Positions 49,267-60,242 of a stretch of DNA of 64,000 nt are shown here, piece by piece. The notes below the pieces were generated by a model. The model was not told where the DNA came from. It saw only the letters and a list, made by a program, of their open reading frames with translations, and did no database searches. Source of the stretch: Haematococcus lacustris (Eukaryota > Chlorophyta > Chlorophyceae > Chlamydomonadales > Haematococcaceae). The stretch spans positions 11,409,990 to 11,473,989 of the forward strand of contig JASKMD010000029.1 in the NCBI GenBank assembly GCA_030144725.1, written 5' to 3'. Each line of letters opens with the position of its first letter. The first letter of the stretch is position 1. The position numbers were made by a program, and so were the translations under genes.

Positions 49267-51128
49267 ATGGCGCCGCGCAAACGGAAAGCAGGTCCACAGC
49301 TTCAGCCAATTGCTGAGGCGGGCCCATCTCCTGCTCAGTGCAATGTGCCAAACAGCAAGGCGCCCCAACATCCTCCAGAATTGCGGTGTGCCAATGAGAG
49401 CTCTCAGACAGCCCAGACTGTCCAGGGTTGTCCCAAGTCCGCTGCCTTGGAATCGGCAGGTAAGCGTGCAGACCCACATATATACCTGACCTCAGCCGGC
49501 CAGCTGACTCTGGACGCGGCTTGTCCTGCAGTGCGGCAGTCAGTCAATGCCATGCTGTTGGAGGCCCACGAGGTGGTAACAACGCTGCGGCAGGAAATGC
49601 ACGTCGCCCTGCTCCGAATACCCAAGAAGGCAAGCAGCTGACAGCTAAGCACCTTGACTTGATAGCTTTGCATCGTCAGTATGCAACTTGCCATGCTCGC
49701 AGCTTCGTGAGCTTACGGTTGCAGAAGCATTCCAGCTCAACATGTCAGACCCACGAGCCACCACAATGACCGGGCTCCTTGAGATGCTCAGTGCCCTGGC
49801 TGGTGGGGGGCCCATGGAACAGCCCGCAAAGTCCCCAGCAGCAGAATGTGCCAAGCAGCCTGCTTCCACTGTTGCAGAACAAGGAACAGGGAAGGCGCAT
49901 GAAGTGCCCTGCCAGGTGGAGCAAACATGTGCACGTACAACACGTACTTCTTGCAGAACTGCAGCTCGCACCGCTGCAGGGCGGATAGTAGCGCAGATTG
50001 CCCCAGAAACAGCTGCACGGAAAGGGCGGCGAGCTGCAACCCAGCCGACTAGCCAAGTCAACCAGCAGGAGCACAGCACTGCAGCTGGTGGGGGTGCGAA
50101 ACAGCAGGAAGCAGTGGTTGTTGATCAAGCTCTGCCAAGCTCAGCTGCAGAAGTGCCAGTGCGGGCCACAGAGCCAACAGCAACTCTCAGTCGTGCAGTT
50201 CAGCAAGCCGCGGGCACAGCGGTAGCTCAAGATGCAGTGACAAACCCAGGGGCACATGGTGAGTGATACAATTGTGAATGGCAGCACTTGGCAGCACAGT
50301 GCAAACGGAGGTGTCCAGCCCACTAGCAAGGATGCAGAGATTTGCAGGGCCCTGGCTTCTAGCATCCAGCCCTTATGCCACAGCACCTATGCCACATGCT
50401 CTGCATGCTGTGTCATGCAGATGCCCAATGCTCGATGGACTGCTCTGTTCTCGCCACCCCAGCCCATGGGCGCGCACCTCCCTTGGCCACGCCCTGCATG
50501 CGGGCTGCTGCCAGCATGGCCACGGGGGCTGCACCCACAGGCGCAGTCAGCACTGCCCTGCCCGCAGCCTCCTCCACAGGGGTTGGCAGTGTGTTGAGGG
50601 GTGTTGCAGGGGGCCCAGGGCTGATGGCCGGCTTCACGCTGTGCAAGACCAATGTGGGGGCGCCCAGGGGTCGTACCAGAGGCGCCCGCACCCAGTATGC
50701 ACCAGAGGACCCCAACGCCATCATGATCAGCACCACAGGTGGGGCACAGCAAGTAATAATCTTTATAATTATTATTTGATCGTAAGCATAGGCTAGATAT
50801 TGTGACCTATCCCTAACCTAACCCTAGCCCTGCAATGCTGGCCTCCAAGTGTCATACCCTGCAAGCTGCTCTGTTGCCTGCCAGGGAGTGTCATTCTAAG
50901 GATTTTGGCAGCAGCTGCTGGGTAGCTACTTTACGTCCCATGGCCTTGCATGCACTGCCAAGCTTGGCTTACAGTTGCAGTGTGCATGCGGTGACTGCAG
51001 ATGGACGGCAGTTTATGATCGACACCACGAGTGGCCTGGCAGCCGTGCCAGACAACTACAGGAAGGAGGTGGCAGCCCAGCTGGAGCTCATGCAGCGCCT
51101 GGCCTCAGCAGCCTTGAGACTTAAGTGA
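49267..51128 (+). CDS. Borealin-like subunit of the chromosomal passenger complex
   Basis: Five exons, 49267-49459, 49532-49629, 49703-50258, 50421-50738 and 51001-51128, give 430 residues in phase. The protein begins MAPRKRKAG. Exon 2 to 3 encode the Nbl1/Borealin N-terminal helix: EVVTTLRQEMHVALLRIPKK, then LRELTVAEAFQLN, matching the family pattern of a long helix with a LxRLPxxLR turn. This helix packs with Survivin and INCENP. A long Ala/Gln-rich linker follows. The C-terminal part has GRTRGARTQYAPEDPNAIMI, STTG and DGRQFMIDTTSGLAAVP with a last helix, like the Borealin dimerisation domain. Intron 2 uses a GC donor (AAG|GCAAGC), with AG at 49702. It is divergent from POLD2. The identification rests on motif pattern and architecture, not on strong identity. 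Confidence 0.6.
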
Positions 51129-52358
51129 CCCCAGTCAGGCAGCCTGGCAGCATGGGTGCCTGCAGCCTGGGTTCCAGGGCATGACGCTTGCACTGTGTCC
51201 CTCGCTGCTGGTCATCACCACAGGCGCGCCACACCTGCTCAACATTTACCCTACCAGGTTGCCTCTGCTGTTTAAGCCCTTCACTGCTCAGTGGAAGCAG
51301 CAGCCGTGTGGGGGCCTTGGCCATCATAATTCCTCCCAAGCCGTTGGCAATGGGAGCTTCATTAGAGGGGTGTCTGCTGCTACTGGTGGGCTGCCCTAGC
51401 ATCAAGGTGCCCCTCATCACAGGCCTGGCAGAATAGTGCAGCCGCACAACACGATGCATCATTGTAAGTGGATGGGTCACCTGGCCCTCCCTGACTTGAC
51501 CTACGGCGCATCCCTGTGCCAGCCTGCCGCATGGCACTCAGTAGACCGCACTGCAGACCTTCCTCTAACAAGGCTTTGAGCTGCCTGGCATTGCAGCCAC
51601 CCACACTGGCACACCCGCTGCTTCATGGCCTGGGCGCCCAGTGGTGACGGGCCTCCCAGCATCCCTCCGAGGCCTTGTGCAGACAGCTCTACAGCCTGGC
51701 AGTGAGGAGGGGGAGGGGCCCTGCCCTAGGGTTGCAGTTGCGACAGCCTCTGCAGGGCCCCTAGTGTGGCACCACTGCCTGCTTGGCCCCTCCACTGCCC
51801 TAGGCAGGCTGGCCAAGCAAGCATGGGCCAAGAGCAAAAGGAGGCAGCCCAGGCAGGCATGGGGTACGGGAGGAGGCGTAGAGGAGTGCCACTGCTTACC
51901 CGTAATGTGTGAGGGGCAAGCAGTGCCCACTCGTCTACGCCTCCTAATCGTCACCATGAGCAGACGTGCATGTGTCATGGTTGTGAGGGATGTGAAGCAT
52001 GACTGTGAGAGTATTGTGCATGGTTGTGCATTCTTGCAGGCTGCAAAACACCTGCATGGTGTAGTACTGGGTAGGGTGCGGGAACATAAGCGCCACGGTT
52101 ACGGACTTGCATGCAAGCATGTACTGTGACTTTGCGACGCAAGCGCATGCCAGCGTTAGCTGTGTGTAGCGACTAGACCTTGCATTGATCCTGAGCTGTT
52201 GGGGTGGACATTGCAACGCTGCCTTAATGACCTTGTCCCTTGTCATCAAGATCATGCTGCCCTTGTAGCTGTTACCACGCTTCATTTCGCTTTATCACTT
52301 CATAAATCTACGGGAAAACTCAAGTTGCTAGAAAAAGCCACAGCCGTCTCATCGCGCA
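51129..52358. other. Intergenic stretch, no supported gene
   Basis: The Borealin-like 3' UTR would lie at its start. Open frames on both strands (for example 51565-51978, 51641-52129) show no family features. The last 150 bp are likely the promoter of the small basic gene at 52359. Confidence 0.4.
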
Positions 52359-52720
52359 ATGGCTCGGAAGAAGCGGAAGGGCACTGCCAAGCAAAAGCAG
52401 GACCCGACAAAGAAATCGAAAGGTGCGTGTCCCAAGCCGACTATGAGCTACGTGAGTTACGCGCCGTGAAGTAACCCGTCGCTCCTGTTGGTCCCATTGC
52501 AGCGTCCCGCTCGCCTCAAGGAAAGCAACGAGAGGATCGAAGGGAAGGGTGGGAAACGAAGCGACGCCAGGTGCGGGTCCGCCCCCGCATTGCGTGTCGA
52601 CACCTTGTGTCTTATCCTTGTAGAGGAGCGAGATTACCCACAGTCAAACATGTTGTTCCTTGTTGAATGAGTTGTGTTTGACGGCAACTGCGTCCATCAA
52701 CACGCCTGCAACAAAGACAG
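52359..52720 (+). CDS. Small basic protein gene, 3' part made of a type A repeat
   Basis: Exon 1 (52359-52422) encodes MARKKRKGTAKQKQDPTKKS and ends at a good donor (AAAG|GTGCGT). Exon 2 (52503-52570) continues in phase with a basic stretch (SRSPQGKQREDRREGWETKR) and ends at CAG|GTGCGG. The next AG, at 52621-52622, leads straight into type A repeat copy A4, read in phase for about 33 codons to a stop near 52720. Lys/Arg-rich starts like this occur in nuclear or nucleolar proteins, but I recognise no family. Either A4 has been taken into the last exon, or the original gene was cut by it. Confidence 0.35.
52624..52682 (+). repeat. Recurrent Fanzor 3' end type A, copy A4
   Basis: GAGCGAGATTACCCAC is followed by the hairpin with arms GTCAAACA and TGTTTGAC. 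Only the terminal 60 bp of the repeat are present, and no Fanzor coding sequence is nearby. Confidence 0.65.
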
Positions 52721-53042
52721 CATAATGCACCTTCTCCCACCTCAACAGCCTTTCTGCCGCCTGCAGGTAGAGCCCGAGTTGCATTAGAGCCAACCTTGCA
52801 AAATCTCTGCTGTAGCAGCTGCTGCCAGCATAGCCTGATGCTCCGCCCCACCCTGCTCCCTCACTCACACAACCCCTTTAACAGGTCCAAACCCTGCGCA
52901 CCCAATAATGCGCACCAGGCCATTGAGGGGTACAGCCACTCACGCCCACAGCCTGCCCACCTCTTCGCAACACACACATCCCACAATAGCCCCACCAACC
53001 ATGTGGTCCCCCCCCGGAGCGGCCCCCCTCCCCAGCAGGCTG
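52721..53042. other. Short intergenic stretch with a possible minus-strand exon
   Basis: The minus frame from about 52822 to 52644 reads like protein (LALMQLGLYLQAAERLLRW, EKVHYAVFVAGVLMDAVA) and then runs into A4. I could not connect it to any gene. Confidence 0.25.
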
Positions 53043-56000
53043 TCAAGCGTTCCCGTTGGCAGTTGTCTGCAAGTCCAGCTGTGGAGGCAGCTTCACTTGC
53101 TGCGCCGACCACTTCCACAGCCATAGCGCTCCGGCGTCGCTCTGCGCCGCCACGCTGGGCATCAGGGGCTGGGCGTTGGCACCAAAGTAGCCGTGCGTGG
53201 CCTCTGCCTCTTGAGGAGCTGAGGGCGCGGTGGCGCAGTACATGGTGGCCCTTGCTCCTGCTCTCACACATACACACACACACCTCACCCCTCACACCTC
53301 ACTCCACCTGCTGATGGTGTGCTGTCGGCTCAAGTGGTGAAGCTGTTGATTGACGTCAATGAGCTGCCAGCATGGTGTGGCTGCAGGCCATGGCGGGGTG
53401 CAGCATGCAAGCTACCAAGCTGCTTGGCATCTGTTGAGTGGATGGGTGCTGATGAGAATGTGAACGTGACGACGTGGTGAATGAGTGGAAAGTGTATGGT
53501 GTGGTGTGGGCATGGATGGGCTGCAGTCACCCACATGCCTGTCCATGAGCCCACCACGCCTGCCTTGACTGCAATTGCTGCCTTCCTCAAGAGCCCCCTC
53601 TTTGACACCGTGTCCACTGCCCTCTGTGCTCTGCGCCCTGAGTGCCCTAGGTGATGTGCCCAAATACTGTGCCCCAGAGTGCCGGAGCTACCAGCTGTGC
53701 GTGCTGCTGCTGCTGCCGCTGCTGAGGCGTTGCCCCTGGCCAAGCTGTGGTGGACCCTATGGTGCCCCTATGGGGGGCTAGCTGGACCACCCCTCTACAC
53801 CCCACACCCTCACCCTCGGCTGGTGACAGCAGCAGCAGCCCCATGATGCGCTTATTGGCAGCCTGGATGACCGGCGGCAGGGTGCGGGTCACCTCCGTCA
53901 GCACCATGCCTGGGTGCACGGCAAACACCTGCACAGCGGCCAGGGTAGCAAACACCAGCACAACGGCCCCACAAGGTCAGATTACGCTTTCACAGCCGGA
54001 AGAGGAAAGCAGCACACACACGGGATGGGCGGCTATGGCTGGGCCAGTGGCCAGCTACACCCCAAGGAGGAGGCTCAGATTGCCACAGGCAGAATCCTCA
54101 CCCTCACCCCAGCCTCCACACAGCCCATGCTGATAGGACATAGAGTCGCTGCACGGTCAGGTACTGGCTTACACTGTGCCGCAGCCCCCAGCCTCGCTCC
54201 CAGCCTCCCCCACCTGACCTAGCCTGGCCCCTGCCTGGTCCCTCACCCCACCCTGCCCCTGCCCTGGCATCAGACCACAGCCTTGCGCTGCTGTTGCCCC
54301 AGTTCGCTGGCGCCTACCTGCACTGCGGCTCCCTTGTCCTGCAGCCGCCTGCGCAGCTCCCGCGTGAACTGGATCTGGGCCAGCTTGCTCTGAGCATAGG
54401 CCAGCTCGCCGTTGTAGGCCCCGGGCTGCCTCAGGTGAGGGTCGGCCTGCCTGATGCCTGACGTTGCCACTAGGTGCACTGAGGAGCTGACACTGCACAG
54501 GCCAGGCAGGCAGGCAGCGCCCCAGGGCAAGTGAAGGGAGGCTCGGGAGGGAGGGTAGGCAAGGTGCCAGGATGGTGGGAGCAGGCCGCGCCCCCTACAG
54601 GCGGCAGCTCCTCCCTTAGCGCACGTCAGCTTCCACGCCGGAGTAGTCTTCTTCTTCTTCACGGTGCCAGGAGTGTGGGGTGAGAGCAATGCCAGGGGTG
54701 AGGGTGGCCTTGCCTGTGCGCCGCCTCACCTGACTACTCTAGCGCCGAATGCGGGCGACTGCTTGGCTCCTCGTTCCAATGAGGGCAGGAGTGACATCGT
54801 GAGCAGGAAATGGCCCAGGTAGTTGGAGCCCATGTGCGCTTCGAACCCGTCGATTGTGACGTCACGGGGCGCTGCAGGCAAGGATGTGTGGCTACAGGTG
54901 TGAGATGAGCTAACACATGTTCGAGGCACCCTCTCACTGCCAATAGCCAGCAGACCCAATTGTCTTCATTCTTAACCACCATGTTTTCCCATTGTTTCCC
55001 ATTGTTTCCCAGCCCCAGCCCTGGCTACCAGCATTGTGGCAAACAGCCAGCAAGGCGAGGCAAAGCAGCATCCCAGGAGCCGAGGAAGCTAGCAAGCCCC
55101 CCCTTGCCCTGGCCAGCCACCCGTCGCCCCCCCGCCCTGCGCCTTGCTGCCCTTGCCCCTGCCCCAGCAGCAGCTGTCCGCACCGCCCATTCTGTAGACG
55201 CCGGCGTTGTTAATGAGGATGTGGAGGGGCAGCTGCTCAGCCTCCCAGCGCCGGCTGAACTCCGTGACTGACCTGCCACACCACAGAGAGGGAGGGAGGG
55301 AGAGGGCCAGGGTGGGCTGCTTGGAGTGGCATGCCAGGGAAGGGTCGGCAGGGGCAGTGAGGGAGCAGAGGGAGCTACAAGGCATGCTGCTTGCTTGTGG
55401 TCTTCCTGCTTGGCCTCAGAGCCAGCCCCTACATCCATCATCTGGGCAGGCTCCTCAGCTTTCAGGCTGTCAGGCAGCAAGGCTCTTCAAGCTACAAGGC
55501 TGGATGCTTAGGTGCATGCTCATCATCGCAAGGTTGAGTGCCTGGGCCAGTGCTGGGCTGTTGGGCCTGCCTGGTCACAAGACTCGCTGCCTGCCCTGGT
55601 CATCAGGCTGGCTGGGCCTGACAGGTGTGACTCACTCTAGTGAGGCCAGGTCCAGGCGCCGCACCTCCAGCTGGGGCCGGGGGCAGCCCAGGCGCTCGCT
55701 GCTCGCCTCAATGTCTGCCTTCAGCTCAGCGCCCTTGGCCTCATTGCGGCAGGCAAGCACCACTGCAGCCGCCACCACAGCGAGAGCAGCCACAGGTGGG
55801 GACACTGAAGGAGGGCAGGAGGGCGGGACGAGGAGGGCAGGAGGGGGAGGGTCAGGAGGGGGAGGGCAGGAGGGGGAGGGGGAGGGGCAGGAGGGGGAGG
55901 GGCAGGAGGGGGAGGGGCAGGAGGGGGAGGGGCAGGAGGGGGAGGGGCAGGAGGGGGAGGGGCAGGAGGGGAAGGGGGAGGAGGGGATGGGGGGGAAATA

Positions 56001-56565
56001 CCTTTAGCACCTCTACGCGCTAAGGCAGCAGCTGTCTCCTTGCCAATGCCGCTGGTGGGGCCTGTGACAATGACAGTAAGCCCCTGCACTGGCCCTCCGA
56101 CAGAATCGATGCTGCCGAGGTGCTGCATGCCCAGTTTCTGCAGTAAGTGGGAACATGTGAGGTTGCGACAGCAGCACACCAAAGAGGTAGCTAGGAGAGG
56201 GGGTCTGTCTGTTACACTTGGCTAGGCCTGGCTCAGCGGCTGGTCTGGCCAAAGGGGCAATGGTGGTGGCTGCTAGTGGCTGCTAGTAGGTACTTCTGAT
56301 CCGGCTCAAATGGAGGCCCTAGTGAGGGACAAGGGGGCTGGTCTGGCCAAAGCTGCATGGCGCGCCTAGTGCGCCTCGCTCGCACCTGAAAGAATACCAT
56401 GTACGTCGTCCATCCCCATCCCACAAGATACTGGTAAGTGTGTGTCCGCTGTAACGCCTTGCCGGGAGGCGTCAGAAGCAATACGTTCAGCACCGCGCTC
56501 ACGATGGCGTGCACTGCATGGAAACCCCACCCCGCAGCCCTGAGCGGCCAGGGAGCGGGCGCCAT
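53043..56565 (-). CDS. Membrane-anchored short-chain dehydrogenase/reductase (retinol-dehydrogenase-like)
   Basis: Eight exons (minus) close in phase to 392 residues: 56386-56565, 56002-56137, 55636-55762, 55184-55272, 54730-54871, 54318-54492, 53814-53928, 53043-53257. The N-terminal 50 residues contain a hydrophobic anchor (FHAVHAIVSAVLNVLLL). The classical SDR fold follows: nucleotide-binding VIVTGPTSGIGKETA, then VVLACRNEAKG with an Arg that favours NADP(H), RRLDLASLE, INNAGVY, SNYLGHFLLT, the catalytic Ser in VSSSVHL and YAQSK with Tyr and Lys, and VHPGMVLTEVTR. The C-terminus (ATMYCATAPS, HGYFG, ALWLWKWSA) matches retinol dehydrogenase, DHRSX and TIC32-like proteins. The substrate cannot be told from sequence. 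The ATG at 56565 was chosen because it starts the anchor segment. Intron 1 holds a type B Fanzor end and intron 2 a GGGGA minisatellite. Confidence 0.88.
55840..55992. repeat. G-rich minisatellite in SDR intron 2
   Basis: Tandem units of about 17 bp (GGAGGGGGAGGGGCA) on the plus strand. The pre-mRNA of the minus-strand gene is therefore C-rich here; the G-rich strand is prone to G-quadruplex formation. Confidence 0.95.
56298..56340 (+). repeat. Recurrent Fanzor 3' end type B, copy B4 (solo, in an SDR intron)
   Basis: CCGGCTCAAATGGAGGCCCT and AGTGAGGGACAAGGGGGCTG equal the last 40 bp of B1 to B3 and stop at the same terminus (56340). The following sequence is intron DNA not shared with the other copies. 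Type B sequence upstream of 56298 is faint (CTAGTGG, CTAGTAGG). Confidence 0.65.
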
Positions 56566-57396
56566 TTGGCCCAGCCCACACAAACACCTGCCATGTCACC
56601 ATCTCACTCTTCAAACTCCTTGTCAGGCGCCCCCAACATTCAAAAAATGGCAGTAAACCGACCCCTGGTAGTAGGACGGCTGTAACTCTGCACTCGCTGC
56701 GCCAAATTTAATGCTAGCTGGCTCAGTATGTAGCCAACCCAGCCAGCTACCTTTCACCCATTCAGAATAAACATACACCGAGTAGGCCGTGCACAACAAA
56801 GCATCAAAGTTAGTGATTCAAATTTGGGCCGTTGCGGGGCATGCCGTCATCGCTGCGACCGCCTTCGTCGCTTAGGCTGCTCTACATGCGCATGCGCGTC
56901 GGCAGCAGCAGTCGGATCGGAAAGCGGTTGCGGCGATGTGGCAATGAGCCCACCTCCCCCCCTTACCTAGAGGGCAATGCCACAGCTCGACCATTGGGAC
57001 TTACAGCATGCTACTTACTAGGTTACGCTTCTTTTAGACATTGTTACACACGCTCATACTCAGATATGTCAATAGCTCACTTTGGTCTGTGACCCCCAAC
57101 TCCCTTAGCCGATCTCAGGACCAGGGCTATGCAGTCAGTCGCACGACTCCACACCATGACCGAGTTTGGACTCGGCTCCTCTGAGAGTTACACTCCCCTA
57201 CATGCCATCCACCTGCGTGCAAAGTTTCATAGCTCAACTGCCACCCCACAGCCCCGTGGCCCTGATTCTGCTTGGAGAACATGATGTCACTCTGAAGATG
57301 TCAAACTGATAGAGGCCTGGGACCTTTTTCCGAACTCGGCAAATTTGCAGATAATTTGAAGATAATTTGAAGATTCGCCTTAGAACGAGGGGGGTG
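56566..57396. promoter_or_regulatory. SDR 5' region and intergenic DNA
   Basis: It should hold the SDR promoter (minus) and that of the small ORF at 57397 (plus). AACTCTGCACTCGCTGCGCC (about 56685) and TTACACTCCCCTACATGCCA (about 57187) each precede a similar CAAA-TTT-AT-GCT stretch, a weak repeat. No gene is seen; the frame at 56832-57092 has no family features. Confidence 0.3.
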
Positions 57397-57606
57397 ATGT
57401 TGTGTGTTGCCGCCGCACTGGTAGGTGTTCGTAGAGGCGTTCGCTTGACCCTTCCCAAAGACTCCGCAATGGCTATGTGGGATGGCGGCCACGGCTGGGT
57501 TGACGACGTCAACAGCAAGGTTGAGGTTGTCATTGCCCTAGGCATTCTTCCGTTGCTGTTGGCAGCCATCTTGCCTCTTGTGGCCGACCTCGCCCCCCCG
57601 CAGTAA
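57397..57606 (+). CDS. Possible small single-pass membrane protein
   Basis: The frame contains an Arg-rich start (VGVRRGVRLTLPKDSA) and then MAMWDGGHGWVDDVNSKVEV, followed by a strong membrane segment (VIALGILPLLLAAILPLVADL). The layout of presequence, short polar stretch and one membrane helix recalls small organellar membrane subunits, but I recognise no specific family. A GT donor (GCA|GTAAGT) overlaps the stop, and an AG at about 57667 could add a few codons. Starts at 57397 or 57469 are both possible. Confidence 0.35.
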   Translation: MLCVAAALVGVRRGVRLTLPKDSAMAMWDGGHGWVDDVNSKVEVVIALGILPLLLAAILPLVADLAPPQ

Positions 57607-57779
57607 GTCTTTCTAGCAAATACCTGCTCGCTATCTTTCACGTCAACGCAATGCGTGCTTTGTGTAGGGCTGCTTCTACAAGTATTCGATGAAGCCGATC
57701 TTGGGGAGTTCAGACGTGCGACAACAGGTGCGCATTGCATGGCACTGGCCTTTGCAGTGAACGCACATGCAGCACATGC

Positions 57780-58064
57780 TGCAATGCGGGCTGCAACACG
57801 TAGCATGTGTTGCAGTGGATGAGCAGCAGCAGCAGCAGGCTGCATGTGTGGTCAAGTGGATGAGCATCAGCAGCAGGCTGCAGGTGTATTGCAGTGGATG
57901 AGCAGCAACAGCAGCAGCAATAGGTTGCAGGTGTGGTGCATTGGATGAGCAGCAGCAACAGCAGCAGCAGGCTGCAGGTGTGCTGCAGTACAGGCTGCAA
58001 CAGGCTGCAGGTGTGGTCAAGTGGATGAGCATCAGCAGCAGGCTGCGGGTGTGGTGCAGTGGAT

Positions 58065-58107
<43 letters not shown>

Positions 58108-58205
58108 CTGCACGTGTGGTCAAGTGGATGAGCATCAGCAGCAGCATCAGCAGCTGCAGCAGCCTGTAGGTGTGATGCTTTGCAGGCTGTAGCAGGCAGC
58201 AAGTG
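57780..58205. repeat. Minisatellite, units of about 55-65 bp
   Basis: Seven or so imperfect units built from CAGTGGATGAGCAGCAGCAG, CAGGCTGCAGGTGTG and GGTCAAGTGGATGAGCATC. A (CAG)12-like run is embedded at 58068-58105. No gene crosses it. Confidence 0.9.
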
Positions 58206-59640
58206 TGTTGCAGTAATTGAGCCATGTTTTTAACATGTAAGATTTGTAAACCTCAACACAGCCCAGCAGTTATGCTTTGGTTGCTGTATAAGATGTAAGA
58301 ACGACGTCATGCCTCAACATAACCTGTCTCAACACCGACTCAACGGATGTCAACACAATACCATGCACAATAGCCAAGTACCAATGTTGTGCCATGCCAA
58401 CAGGCCTGTGTCATGCCAACATGCCTTGCCACTCTCATACAATGGTCTGTGGGTGGGTCATGCACAGCCTTGTTACCGTCACTTCCTGCCCCCCAACTTG
58501 TTTGTGATGGCAGCATACATATTGTAACCAGCCTGGACAGATGGCCCCACCCCTTATGTAAGGCTGTACCGCTCAACCCAAGCAACGGAGCTAAAATCTT
58601 GACACCACAAAGTGGGGCACGGAGTGGTGTGCAGTGGCCATCGCGCAAATGAACATGGTGGTGATGGCGAAATGCGTTGGGCTTCAGCGCCGCGTACATG
58701 GCAGCTAGGCATGGCAGGCGCAGTTCGCTATCACGCCGATGCGTCCTCGATGGTGCTAATGGTGGTGGTGCTAATGTTGCGGGCCCCGCTGGTGGCTAAC
58801 GACCATCAACGACTAATTCGATTCAATAATCTTCAGCAATCTTGCCTTCGGTGCCCACGTGCGGGGGTCCTCGTAGATAATTAAATTAATTACCGTATCT
58901 GAAGCGCACTTCGACGAGGCACGTAGTGCGGTTGGCGGTCGCTGAGCTGCTGCCCAATCCCGGCAAATTTCATAAGAAGGTTCAAATAATCTTTGAATTT
59001 GGCGTTTTTGGGGAAAAAGGTCCCTGGGCTGTTTAACGTGCGGTTTGTTTTAATAGATGCGCCAAGGGGTCAAGAACAAACATTACGTATCGCTTTTTCT
59101 ATGGGTGCAGCGGGTGCAACACAGTGGAGGACACAGTGGAGGAGGGGGGGGTGCAAGCCGGTGATACCTTAGTGTGCGCCGACCCAAATGGTGTGTTCGG
59201 CGAAAGCGAATACGCCCAGATGTTTCAATCACCCCGTCAAGGTGCCCTGCACGCCCGGCAGACATCGCGTTGGGTGTTGGCCGGACATTCCATTTGTGCA
59301 CAATCAGCTCACTACGCTAGGTAGATGGGGTCACAGCGATGTGGCTCACCGTGCCAAGGAGACCCGTCTCGCCGATGTGATTTGTTCGCGGGCACATGTG
59401 GCAGTACGCGAGCAAAGACTCCAATGTCGTGCGCTGATGGTCAGATGACGCGCATTGATTTGCAGCTACCAATGTGCCAAACGCTATCGAAAACGATGCA
59501 GTATTTAGAGAGTACTTGCATGCATATTACCAACCCCATGTTGGGGGCGCCCGACTCCTTGCCCCACCCGAAACCTGGCTCTGTGGATGTTACGCGACCA
59601 TGTAAGGCTAAGCTAATGCCGGTTGAGAGATCTGGATCTC
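58206..59640. other. Intergenic stretch with dispersed repeats
   Basis: 59447-59555 resembles 32327-32440 (shared words TAGAGAGTACTTGC and TTACCAACCCCATGTT). CAAACTCAACAC-like simple motifs occur at 58250-58350. GGAAAAAGGTCCCTGGGCT near 59015 is roughly inverted to GCCTGGGACCTTTTTCC near 57315; the two could be ends of an old element. No gene is supported. Confidence 0.45.
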
Positions 59641-60242
59641 CCCTGTGAGAAGTGTGATGTGGTGAGGTGATCTGAGGCCGGGTTCGATTCCCGGGCAGAC
59701 TTCCTGACAACGCCCAGTCTGTCATGGAGAACTCTGTCACCGCCACTCATCACGCAACAGTTGGTTTCCGACCGATGCCGTCCGACTGGATCTATTTGCC
59801 ACGTATCTGCCTGAGGATGAGCGGCAGAGGACGTTCTGGTTGGCGTGTAAGACGCGCTTGAGTCGGAGCTGGCTGTAGTGCGCCAGTTGTGGAATTGTCG
59901 CGAAGCGACGGCTGTGTGTGGGCTCTGAGCTGAGCGAAGAGGCTAGAGAGCCTGGAAACCAGTGGCTAATGAGCCTTTGTGCGGTACAACCAGTCGGCGG
60001 AGGTTGATTCTGCGAGAGTGGCGACAGTGACAGTAGTCGTGATGGCTCTGCAAGCTCTCTGCAAGCCATGTTGACTGCGAAAGAACGGGAGATGCGTGAC
60101 TCAAGAGCGTGCAAGCCGAAATGCCGAGGTGCAAGCCGAAATGTTGCAACTGTTGTTTAGGCGGACTTGGCCTGGGAGAAGCTCTTGATCTTGTGCCTAT
60201 GTTTGAGGCCAACTCTGGGTGTAAGAGAACGGCTATGGGGCT
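59641..60242. other. 5' region of the second Ty3/gypsy element
   Basis: It precedes the protease frame. CCGGGTTCGATTCCCGG at 59678-59694 has the form of a tRNA T-arm, but acceptor and anticodon arms are absent. A gag frame, LTR borders and primer-binding site were not identified with confidence. Confidence 0.3.

Noticed and set aside
50810..50830. Telomere-like CCCTAACCTAACCCTAG
   Set aside because: Only two to three irregular units in a Borealin-like intron; too short for an interstitial telomere.
57315..59030. Possible element bounded by GCCTGGGACCTTTTTCC and its rough inverse
   Set aside because: Ends match only about 18 bp imperfectly and no target duplication is visible; kept as a remark only.
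59678..59694. tRNA-like T-arm CCGGGTTCGATTCCCGG
   Set aside because: No matching acceptor, D-arm or anticodon arm within 90 nt upstream, so not called as a tRNA gene; at most a tRNA-derived relic.
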